Assembly (NCBI GenBank): GCA_910588955.1
Contig: CAJURQ010000014.1
Coordinates: 1 to 64,000 of the forward strand
DNA: 64,000 nucleotides
Source of the DNA: an uncultured Lachnospiraceae bacterium
Lineage (GTDB): Bacteria > Bacillota > Clostridia > Lachnospirales > Lachnospiraceae
Direction of reading: 5' to 3'
The first letter of the stretch is position 1. Every line of letters starts with the position of its first letter. Below the pieces are notes generated by a model. That model searched no databases, was not told the origin of the DNA, and worked only from the letters and a program-made list of their open reading frames with translations. The position numbers and the translations under genes are program-made. This document shows, in pieces, positions 34,143 to 43,000 of this stretch.

Positions 34143-34173
34143 ATCTATACCACAAAAACGACAATCTGTACCA
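34143..34173 (+). promoter_or_regulatory. Direct repeats ATCTRTACCA 21 bp apart, LytTR-like operator
   Basis: ATCTATACCA (34143-34152) and ATCTGTACCA (34164-34173) are in direct orientation with a 21-base period, upstream of a TATGAT-like -10 at 34203-34208. LytTR-family regulators bind direct repeats with this period, some with ACC cores. No LytTR gene is present here. Confidence 0.35.
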
Positions 34174-34243
34174 TTTGGGTAGAAAAAATTCCCCCTTTCA
34201 TATATGATAATGTCACCTTATCATGAAAAGGAGTTGACACGTC

Positions 34244-34294
34244 ATGGAAAATGGAAAAGAGAGGCTCCTTAAGACCAGTGTTAAAACTGTTTGA
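34244..34294 (+). CDS. Possible 16-residue leader peptide
   Basis: ATG preceded at good distance by AAAGGAG opens a 16-codon frame (MENGKERLLKTSVKTV) that stops eight bases before a strong terminator. It could be a leader peptide or the left-over start of a deleted gene. A TGATAA/TTATCA hairpin lies just upstream. Nothing else is seen between 33948 and 34454 apart from the operator-like repeats, the terminator and the structured repeat. Confidence 0.25.
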   Translation: MENGKERLLKTSVKTV

Positions 34295-34301
34295 TAAAAA
34301 T

Positions 34302-34357
34302 AGCCGCTATCTTCACAGGATAGGCAATGCCTGTTTCTGTGAAGATAGCGGCTTTTT
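34302..34357 (+). terminator. Strong intrinsic terminator
   Basis: AGCCGCTATCTTCACAG (34302-34318) pairs perfectly over 17 bases with CTGTGAAGATAGCGGCT (34337-34353), followed by TTTT. Confidence 0.9.
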
Positions 34358-34429
34358 GCGCGCATAGGCAGAGCCGATGACGAGCAACGCGAATGAGAAA
34401 TGCGTAGCATTTCGAGTCTGTTTATGCGC
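34358..34429 (+). repeat. Structured intergenic repeat, GCGCA-type, copy 2
   Basis: GCGCGCATAGGCAGA (34358-34372) pairs with TCTGTTTATGCGC (34417-34429). It shares the core GACGAGCAACGCGAA with the copy at 21465, and its inner hairpin is AAATGC(GTA)GCATTT where copy 1 has GGATGC(GCA)GCATCC, a compensatory change. Confidence 0.75.
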
Positions 34430-34454
34430 AAGCACAGACTGATGGAGGGATACA

Positions 34455-37400
34455 ATGAAAAGACAAGATACATGGGTAAAAGGAATAGGGAAAAAACGTA
34501 TGCGTATATTGGCAGGAATGCTCAGCTTCTGTGTGCTGGTCACAGCCTGCCCGGATATGCCCGCGCCGCGTTCCGTCTCTGCGGCGGAGGAAACGACAGA
34601 AACAGGAGAACAGTATATTTCCAGATTTGCACAGCTGCCGGAGGAAATCAGGGAGCAGACTGTCCCGGTGGGAACGGCATTGGAGGAGCTGGCGCTGCCC
34701 GACACGCTGGAGGCGGTTGTGACGGCGGCGGGGGAAAGCCTGCCGTCGGAAGACACAGAAGACCAGCCGGGGGATGACGGCAAAGACGGCGGCGGAGTGT
34801 CTGGCGCAGAAGCGGGAAGCGAAGACGACAGCGGCAAAGAAGACGGCGGCGTGACTGGCGGAGAAACGGACGACGGAGAGACCGGCGGTGGGGAAGACGA
34901 TGGAACGACCGGCGTAGAATCGGGCAACGGAGAGACCGGCGATAAGGAAGACAGCGGAGCGTCTGACGGAGAAACGAACGTTGGAGAGAGCAGCGATAAG
35001 GAAGATGATAGAACGTCCGGCGGAGAGTCAGATAACGGAGAGGGCGGCACGGAAGAAAGCGAAACGTCCGACACAGAGCAGGAAGATACCAAGAACGGGG
35101 ACGAAACCGACGCTGAAACTGCGGAGAACGGCGCGGGAGAAAATGCGCTCTTGGAAGAGCGGTGCGGGAGTGAGTCTGTGCGGGAAAGCGCGTTCACAGC
35201 AGAACGGCGGGAAAGCGGAAACACACAGGAAACCCACACGGTGACCCTGCCGGAATATTATGCGGAACATGTGATATCCGTGCAGACGCTGGAAAACACA
35301 CAGACGACGCAGGAAGAATCAGAGAAAGAAGAACAGGAAGAAGCGCAGGCGGGAGAACAGCAAGAGTCGGAGACAGAGACGCAGGAGGAAACGATCGCGA
35401 TAGATGGCGTGACATGGCGTTCCGAGCCGGAATATGACGGAAATACGGGATTTATACCTTTACCGCGGTTCTGCCGGAGGGGTATGCGCTGGCGGAGGGC
35501 GTCAGTCTGCCCGAGATCACGGTGACGGTGCAGGAAATCGTAAGGCGTGCTATGTCGCGCGCCGCAATGGCGGCGGCTGACGGCAACCACGGAAATCATT
35601 CGGGCTGGATAGCGCTGACAAGCAGCACATCGACGCTGACAGGGGGGAAAACTATTATCTGGCTGGCGATGTGGAAGTACGAAATGAGATTACAGTGACA
35701 AGCGGTACGGTGACACTCTGCCTGAACAATCATACACTGACACGCAGATCATCCAATGAAAAGTATTGGGTCATTACGGTGGCAGACGGCGCGACGTTGA
35801 ACGTGTATGACTGTGCAGACGAAAGGAAAGGTACGATAACAGTAAATTCCAAAGGCGGCGGAATCAGTACGGCGGCACGCTGGCGGATATCCCGCCCGTA
35901 CCGCCCGTGGAGGACGCCGTGGGCGCATGGTGCAGCGACAGACAGGGAACAACACCCGCAGTATTTACCGACATCACAGCGGACATGACCGTGTACGCGG
36001 TCTACACGTATTATTATACCGTCACCCTGCAGGGTGGCGCGGGCTATACCCTGACGGCGGAGACGGGAAGCGAAAGCCCGGTGAAGGAGGGCGGCAGCTT
36101 TACCTTCCGCTTTGCGCTGGGAAAAGGATACCAGAGGACGGAAAGCTTCGCGGTCAAAGTAAACGGTGCTGCGGTGGAGCTGACGGCGGAGGAGCCTTAC
36201 ACCTATACCATCAGTGATATCAGGGCGCACCAGACCGTGACGGTGGAGGGCGTGGCAAAGAAACCCGGCGGGAACCCCTCTTCCGGTTCAAGCGGAGACA
36301 AAGACAAGGGGGATGGAAGTGACCAGAAACCGGATGACCCGGCGTCCAATCCGGCGGAGGCAGACCCCGATACCCAGACACCCGGTTCGGACAACCCGGA
36401 GAACCAGACACCCAACCCGCCTGTAACCCCTCCCGCGAAACAGACACCTCCGGCACAGGCGGCGGATGCCGTACCCGGGACAACACCCCCGGCAGGGCGG
36501 ACGCCTGAGGGCAGACCGGGGAGCACACCGGGCAGCACCCCCGGACAGGGAGAAACCGGGACGCCGGAAGGAACAGACCATGAGACGGACAGGACAGGCG
36601 CGGAAACACAGGAAGCGGACAGTGCAGGAGACGTGCCGGGAGCAGGGGGCACAGACGCGCAGACACAGAATACAGACGGCACAGCCGCCGGAATGACAGA
36701 GGGCGGCGTCAGAGAGGAAAAAACGGAAGTAAATCTCGGAGACGGGAAGGTTATCGTGACGGTGGCGTATGAGGAGGAAAAATGCACCGCTGCCGTGGCG
36801 GATGCCGAAGCGGTGGCGAAAGCGGTTCTGAAACCCGAACAGCAGGCGAAGGTGAACGGCGGCGAGACCATAGAGATACGGGTAGACGTGACGGATATCT
36901 CCGAGAAAGTGCCAGAACAGGATAAGGAAGTGATTGAGAGCGGCGTGGAGGCATACAGGGAAGAGGCGCCGGGACTTGTGCTCGGCATGTACGTGGACAT
37001 CTCCATGTTCATCAAGATAGGGGTGGGGGACTGGAACGCCATCGCCACAACGGATGCGCCGATAGAGGTGGTGATCGGCATTCCCGAAAAGCTGCAGAGC
37101 AGCGGGAGGGAGTTCTACATCATCCGCGCCCACGAGGGCGAGCACACACTCCTGCGGGATCTGGACGGGGCACCTGATACCATCACGGTCAGCACGGACA
37201 TGTTCTCAAGTTACGCTATCGCCTTTGAGGAGACGGAGGGCGCGGGAGCGGACAGAAAGTGCGGGCTGTGCCATATCTGTCCGACCTTCTTAGGGATTTG
37301 TTACTTTATCTGGCTGGCACTTGCTTTAGCGGTAATAGGTATTGTGATGCTTGTGGTGGTGCGCCGCAGGAAAGAGGAGGAGACGGAGAGAGAGAAGTAA
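34455..37400 (+). pseudogene. Frameshifted cell-surface protein gene
   Basis: Three frames form one ancestral gene. 34455-35450 encodes a signal peptide and a long Gly/Glu/Asp/Ser-rich spacer ending EPEYDGNTG. The expected continuation YTFTAVLPEGYALAEGV then lies in another frame. At a run of six G (35642-35647) the frame shifts again to ENYYLAGDVEVRNEITV. Near 35870 it shifts to GGTLADIPPVPPVED, apparently across an internal deletion. The last part (to 37400) has a beta domain, a long Pro/Thr/Gly linker, and a C-terminal membrane helix with RRRKEEE tail. Sequencing error could mimic some shifts, but three plus a deletion favour decay. Confidence 0.75.
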
Positions 37401-37480
37401 GGGAAAATGTAAGAAAGTAGAAGAAAAAGAAAAGCCGGTGGCTCGGATGTGAGTTACCGGCTTTTCATGGTTCAGTTGAT

Positions 37481-37681
37481 TCAGATATCCAACTCAGGCG
37501 GAACGTCAAGTTCGTGGGGAACCGGCGTCCCGTTTTTCTTTCTCTGGCGCACGCACTCTGTCAGCAGATACTCTATCTGTCCATTCACTGATCGAAAGTC
37601 ATCTTCCGCCCAGGCAGCGATGGCGTTGTAGAGCTTGGCGGACAGACGCAGCGGCACCTGTTTCTTGCCGTTGTCACCCAT
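37481..37681 (-). CDS. Ribbon-helix-helix (Arc/CopG-like) DNA-binding protein
   Basis: A 66-residue protein with the RHH pattern: the strand KKQVPLRLSAKLY, then helices NAIAAWAEDDF and SVNGQIEYLLTECVRQR. Such proteins dimerise and insert the strand pair in the major groove. Its ATG directly follows the stop of the SPFH gene on the same strand, so they are cotranscribed and probably coupled. The promoter of this pair contains two TGATATCA palindromes, one in the spacer and one overlapping the -10, so autorepression is likely. Confidence 0.8.
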   Translation of the reverse strand: MGDNGKKQVPLRLSAKLYNAIAAWAEDDFRSVNGQIEYLLTECVRQRKKNGTPVPHELDVPPELDI

Positions 37682-38731
37682 CTAGTAGAGGCTGCCGGAG
37701 TTGACAACGGGCTGGGCGTCCCGATTGCTGCAGAGCACCACCAGAAGATTAGATACCATGGCGGCTTTCCGCTCCTCATCCAGTTCCACAATTTCCTTCT
37801 CGGAAAGGCGGCTCAGTGCCATCTCCACCATACCGACCGCGCCGTCCACGATCATCTTGCGGGCGTCGATCACTGCGGATGCCTGCTGTCTCTGCAGCAT
37901 TGCCGCGGCGATTTCGGGCGCGTAGGCAAGGTAGGTGATCCGCGCCTCGATGATTTCCAGTCCTGCCTGATCCACTTTGTTCTGAATTTCCTCGCGGATT
38001 CTCTGGGCGACTACCTCGCTGGAACCGCGAAGCGACCCTTCATCCGCCTGCCCGTCCCCGGTGGTGTCCACATTTTCCGCCACATCATAAGGGTAAATCC
38101 GCACAATATTCCGAAGTGCGCTGTCGCATTGGAGAGACAGGTATTCCTTGTAGTTATCCACGTTAAATACCGCCTTTGCGGTGTCCGTCACCCGCCACAT
38201 CACGGCAATGCCAATCTCGATAGGGTTGCCCAGACAGTCGTTGATTTTCTGGCGGCTGTTGTTCAGTGTCATGATCTTTAAGGAAATCTTCTTCGTGCCG
38301 CTGGTGCTGCCGGTCTGGATGGTCTGTCCGCCGGTCGACAGTGTGAGGAGGTTGCGGGAAGACGAGCCGCCGTCCACGTCGCCGCTCTGCTTTAATTTCG
38401 TCTCCGCTGCGGGATTTAACGCGCTGCAGAACGGGTTTACCCAGTAAAAGCCTTCCTCCTTCAAGGTGCCGATGTAATTACCGAACAGAGTCAGGACTAC
38501 CGCCTCCTGCGGACGCAGAATTGTGAGACCGCAGAATAAAAGCCAGCCGGTGAGCAAATAAATCAGACCGATTATAAAGAGGGCGATTCCCGCAGGGCTT
38601 TGAGGACCGGTTTCGCTCAGCCCCGTGATGCCGCCCACGATCATTGCCGCGATTGCCAGCAGATAGAGAAACAGTGACAGGAGCAGCATTGCCATGCCGT
38701 TTTTGCTTTTGTTTAATACTTTTTCTTCCAT
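37682..38731 (-). CDS. SPFH/Band 7 domain membrane protein
   Basis: A 349-residue protein. Two hydrophobic N-terminal helices (about 13-35 and 45-75) are followed by an SPFH domain: LRPQEAVVLTLFGNYIGTLKEEGFYW at the beginning, DNYKEYLSLQCDSALRNIV in the middle, then VDQAGLEIIEARITYLAYAPEIAAAML and the coiled segment. SPFH proteins form membrane-associated ring assemblies and act as scaffolds; a specific role is unknown. The start at 38731 is preferred, with AAGAAGG upstream; a start 23 codons earlier would lie close to the promoter. Confidence 0.88.
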   Translation of the reverse strand: MEEKVLNKSKNGMAMLLLSLFLYLLAIAAMIVGGITGLSETGPQSPAGIALFIIGLIYLLTGWLLFCGLTILRPQEAVVLTLFGNYIGTLKEEGFYWVNPFCSALNPAAETKLKQSGDVDGGSSSRNLLTLSTGGQTIQTGSTSGTKKISLKIMTLNNSRQKINDCLGNPIEIGIAVMWRVTDTAKAVFNVDNYKEYLSLQCDSALRNIVRIYPYDVAENVDTTGDGQADEGSLRGSSEVVAQRIREEIQNKVDQAGLEIIEARITYLAYAPEIAAAMLQRQQASAVIDARKMIVDGAVGMVEMALSRLSEKEIVELDEERKAAMVSNLLVVLCSNRDAQPVVNSGSLY

Positions 38732-38798
38732 AATTGTGACCTTCTTTCTTTCGTCGTTGACGTGAGTTATTTGGATATTGGGTTGCTTCGATATTTGC

Positions 38799-38827
38799 AT
38801 GATATCAAATTGATATCAAAATGTCAA
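38799..38827 (-). promoter_or_regulatory. Promoter of the SPFH-RHH operon with two embedded TGATATCA operators
   Basis: On the minus strand TTGACA (38827-38822) and TATCAT (38804-38799) are 17 bases apart. Two perfect TGATATCA palindromes (38811-38818 and 38800-38807), 11 bases apart, fill the spacer and overlap the -10. An 11-base spacing places both on one face of the helix, as for RHH dimers. Confidence 0.75.
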
Positions 38828-38836
38828 CGGGAATTA

Positions 38837-38870
38837 TAAAAAAATGGCAGCCGTTATGAAATCGGCTGCC
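38837..38870 (-). terminator. Intrinsic terminator after purC
   Basis: On the minus strand GGCAGCCG (38870-38863) pairs with CGGCTGCC (38853-38846), followed by a T-rich run. Two more hairpins, AGAATGC/GCATTCT and CAAGTGC/GCACTTG, lie between it and the purC stop. Confidence 0.8.
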
Positions 38871-38925
38871 GCTCTGCGCAGAATGCGAAGCATTCTCTCA
38901 ATCAAGTGCGTCGGCACTTGATTTG

Positions 38926-39786
38926 TTACAGTTTCTTTCCGGTCAAAAGCTCGTACCCCTGCAGATACTTGTCGATGGTTTTCTGCACGATCTCCTCGGG
39001 CAGCGTCCAGTCGTGTCCTTCGTTTGCCTTCAGCCAGTCTCTGGCAAACTGCTTGTCGAAGGAGGGCTGGCTGTGTCCCGGCTCGTAGCCTTCCGCGGGC
39101 CAAAAACGGGAACTGTCGGGAGTCAGCATCTCGTCGCCGAGCACGATATTGCCGCCCTCGTCCAGCCCGAACTCAAATTTCGTGTCCGCAATGATGATGC
39201 CCCGTGTCAGCGCGTACTCGGCGCATTTTTTATAGAGGGCGATGGTGTAATCTCTGAGTTTGGAGGCATATTCCTCCCCTTTGCCGGGGAAACGCTTCTC
39301 CAGATAATCCACGCTCTGCTCGTAGGAGATATTTTCGTCGTGGTCGCCGATTTCCGCCTTGGTGGAGGGGGTGTAGATTGGCTCGGGCAGCTTGTCGGAT
39401 TCCTTGAGACCCTCCGGGAGCGTGATGCCGCAGACCGTGCCGTCCTTCTGGTAGCTAGCCCAGCCGCTGCCGGTGATATAGCCACGGACGATGCACTCGA
39501 TGGGGAGCATGTTCAGTTTCCGGCAGAGCATACTGTTGCCGTCGAACTTCTCCTGTCTGAAAAATTCGGGCATGTCGTTCACATCCACGGAAATCATGTG
39601 GTTGGGCAGGATATCACTCGTCATGTCGAACCAGAATTTGGACATCTGGGTCAGAACCGTGCCCTTTTTGGTCACCTGATTCTTTAAAATTACGTCAAAA
39701 CAGCTGATGCGGTCGGTGGCGACCATAATCAGACTGTCGCCGTTGTCATAAATTTCGCGTACTTTTCCTTCTTTGATTGGTTTCAT
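38926..39786 (-). CDS. purC: Phosphoribosylaminoimidazole-succinocarboxamide synthase (SAICAR synthetase)
   Basis: A 286-residue purine-biosynthesis enzyme. KEGKVREIYDNGDSLIMVATDRISCFDV is the canonical start, and IPIECIVRGY-like LPIECIVRGYITGSGW, TPSTKAE, and IIADTKFEFG with LGDEMLTPDSSRFW are the substrate and ATP motifs. It joins CAIR and aspartate. The ATG at 39786 follows AAAGGAA; an upstream start is poorly supported. No other pur gene is adjacent. Confidence 0.95.
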   Translation of the reverse strand: MKPIKEGKVREIYDNGDSLIMVATDRISCFDVILKNQVTKKGTVLTQMSKFWFDMTSDILPNHMISVDVNDMPEFFRQEKFDGNSMLCRKLNMLPIECIVRGYITGSGWASYQKDGTVCGITLPEGLKESDKLPEPIYTPSTKAEIGDHDENISYEQSVDYLEKRFPGKGEEYASKLRDYTIALYKKCAEYALTRGIIIADTKFEFGLDEGGNIVLGDEMLTPDSSRFWPAEGYEPGHSQPSFDKQFARDWLKANEGHDWTLPEEIVQKTIDKYLQGYELLTGKKL

Positions 39787-39849
39787 GGCGTTCCTTTCTT
39801 TTTGTGAAGTCCGCAGCACAGGGCTTCGGAAATTTCTTGTCTGAATACT

Positions 39850-39878
39850 ATACTAAACCAATGCGGGGGGATTGACAA
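39850..39878 (-). promoter_or_regulatory. Probable purC promoter
   Basis: On the minus strand TTGTCA (39878-39873) and TAGTAT (39855-39850) are separated by 17 bases, about 65 bases before the purC start. Confidence 0.5.
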
Positions 39879-39946
39879 CAAAATATCGGTTCATTTGATA
39901 AAAAAATGGTCAATCAATTCTGCATGGCTGAGCTTTTATAAAAAAA

Positions 39947-39975
39947 TTGCGGGGGAGGAGTACGAGTGATATAAT
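39947..39975 (+). promoter_or_regulatory. Promoter of the surface-protein pair
   Basis: TTGCGG (39947-39952) and a perfect TATAAT (39970-39975) are separated by 17 bases, about 52 bases before the gene start. Confidence 0.6.
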
Positions 39976-40027
39976 AGTTTATAATTGTGTCTAGGATAAA
40001 GAAATAACGAGAGTGTGAGGGAGAAAA

Positions 40028-43000
40028 ATGACAGGAAAAAGGAAAAAGAGGAGTGGACGGCTTATCTTGGCGGCGGCATGTCTGCTGTTAGGCATTGCCA
40101 TGCCTGTGAAGGCGTCGGAGGAGACGCCCACCTCCGGAAAATGCGGAGACAATATCACATGGAAAATTGAAAAACTTGCCACAGCGGGGCGGGAGGACGA
40201 TACGCTGAAGCTGACCGGCAGCGGACCGATGTACAATTATCTGGAGAAGAAGGAGAACGATTTTTCGTTTTGGTATGAAGCGAATCCGCCCTGGAAAGAT
40301 CAATCCTTTATCGGGGTCAGTTTGGACAATGACATTACGACCATCGGAGACGGCGCCTTTGAGAGCTTCTGGCTGTATGATGTGAAACAGGGGGAGATTG
40401 ACTTTTCACAGTACGGGACGATGATTCTGCCCAAAAATCTGACGTCAATTGGCAGGCAGGCTTTTGCCAATGCCAGTATCAGCACCCTTTACATTGGACC
40501 GAAAGTTACGAAGGTAGGGCAGGACGCGTTTGTTTCGTGCCATGTCGAAGATTTGTTTGTGGCGGGAAAATCGCTGGATTTCAGTAAGGTGCAGGGAGTT
40601 TTTGCATATAGCTGGCTGGAGACCATCCACGCGCCCAAAGGCTCTAAGGCGGAAGCCTATGCCAAGGAAAACGGCTATGCCTTTGTGGAATGGGACGGCA
40701 CGGATTATGGAAAGACGAGCTATACGCTTACGCTGGATGCGGGGGACGGCGCGTTTTCGCGGGCAGCGTCCTCGTCGAGCTATACAATCAGTGAGGACAG
40801 GAAGACGGCTGTGCGGGAGGTGAGCATGAGCGAGGATTCTGTGCCTGCGCCCGATATTGCGCCTGCGCTGGCGGGAAAATATTTCGGCGGCTGGTATGCG
40901 GGGGACGAACCTTTTGACTTTGAAAAGCCCCTGAAGCAGGATATGACGCTGACGGCGAAGTGGCTGGAGGAACCGCCGCCGCCTGTTTTGAAGATGGTAA
41001 ATGATTGGGAATGGTCGATGACGCTTTTCTGGGATATGCGGCTGGACGAGAATCTGAAAGGCTATCGTGTTTATCGTGCCGATACCCCGGACGCAGCGTT
41101 TGTAAAGATAACGGAAAACGATTTGCCGGCAGACAAGGCCGCTTATACGGATTCGATAGCAAAAGAGGATATCCCCCAAAAAGCAGCGTATCGCTACCGT
41201 ATAGAAGCGGTGTACGAGATAGAAGGCGCAGAAAAGACGCTGGAGAGCAATATCGTATCCTGTGACGGCATGATTTATAATACCGATTTAATCAAGCATA
41301 CCGGTGGTCTCTATGTGGGGGCAAAGCTGGTGGACAAGAAGAAACAGAAGATATCGTCGCTTACGCTTCACGAGGGGGAAACCAGTGAGGAACTGTTTCT
41401 CGCGCTTGAGAAGAAGGATGGTACGACCGTTCTCTGGCAGGATGCGCTGCAGGATATTTCGGGAGATGTGTCTTTTGAGTGGGGATTAGGACTGCCTTAT
41501 CCGTTCGGGGTTCCGGAGAGCTATGTGAGTGAAGAGACGGCGCCTTACGAGTATGCCAGATTTCCGATGGGGTATCTCTATGACACATCCTGCACCAGAC
41601 TGAAAGGGCTGAAAATCACGGAAGGACAGCAGCTTTATCTCTATGTGGCAGGGCAGCCGGGATTTATGATGGCTATTCCCGTTACTGTGGAAGCGGCGGA
41701 GCCGGGAGTCAGTTATCCGTCTTATGACGATAAGGAAGGTATCGTGACGGACGATTTGCAGAAGGGTCTGCAGATTCTCCGCGATGCGGTGCGGAACCGC
41801 ATCAAGCATAAGGTCGTTTATATTAAGAAATCAGCCTGTGATCCTTCGATTGCGGCATACAATGAACTGCGGGCGCAGGATAAGGAAGATAATCCGTCGG
41901 GTGATCCCCGCGGCGGTTTCATTCCGGAATGGCTGGAAGCGGAGCTTTTTGATATAAACAAAGGACGGCCGGGTATGGCGCCCTGGGAGGGGGATTACGC
42001 ATTCTTTGCGATTGGCCAGCGTGGAATACATGCTGATTTGGACAATCCGGTTAAAATATATGGAGAGGATTATTTTAAGCTGGAGCTGAATGCAGACCAG
42101 TATGTGACTACGCTTGAACAGGAGGCGGCGGTGGACGCAAAGGTTGCGGAGCTTCTGAACGGCAGATTTGCGGGGCTGAAAGGCAAAAGTGAGTATGCCA
42201 GGGCGAAGGCACTTTACGACTTTGTTTCCACATCCATGCACTATGACAACAGTGATCCTGTGTATCATTGGGCATATGGCGGCCTGTGTCTTGGGAAGGC
42301 GACCTGCGGCGGTTCAGCCCTTTCCTTTCAGCGGCTTGCAGCAGAGCTCGGGTTGGAAAGCAAGGTTTTGGTTGGGCTGGATCCGGGTGCCCACGCTTAT
42401 AATCTGGTCAAAATTCAAGGGAAGTTTTACTATCTGGACTGTACAGTGAAAGACCCGAGGAGAGGCTTTTTAAAAGGTTCGAGTACTTTTTCACATGCGC
42501 CGTTGCAGTCTCCTTATCTGTCCACAGCTTTTAAAATAGCCTATATGGATCAGATATCAGTGACAGACTATCAACCGGGGGCATCTTCTACGCTTGGAAA
42601 AACAGCGCTCAGGGCATTGACGGATGAGGAGATCAATGCAGTGTCCGAGGGCGCGTATACGGGTATCGCAGGCAGGACGAAGGCAAACTATGCGGTTAAA
42701 GGCACCGTTATTCAGGCGACGCCTTTTGACAAGGAGCATCCCTTAAAGCCGGTCTATGATGCGAATGCGGATACACAAAATTATATGCTGGCATTCCGGC
42801 TGACCATTGATAAAGAGAAACTTGACGAGAACGGGACGGTCAAACTTTTTGTGGGAGCAGGGGAGAGCGAAAGCTTTACGAAAGCAAATTCCAAGTTAAA
42901 GGACGGCTATCTGGATGTTCTATGTCCGATCGACGAAGGGGTATCCATTGCGATCGACTACGACACGGATGATGAGAATGCATCAAGATATGAGGCAGTG

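Noticed and set aside
34313..35239. Minus-strand 308-codon Ser/Pro-rich frame
   Set aside because: It mirrors the low-complexity Gly/Glu repeat of the surface-protein remnant and has no start context.
36203..37081. Minus-strand 292-codon frame
   Set aside because: Antisense of the Pro/Thr/Gly linker of the surface-protein remnant; composition artefact.
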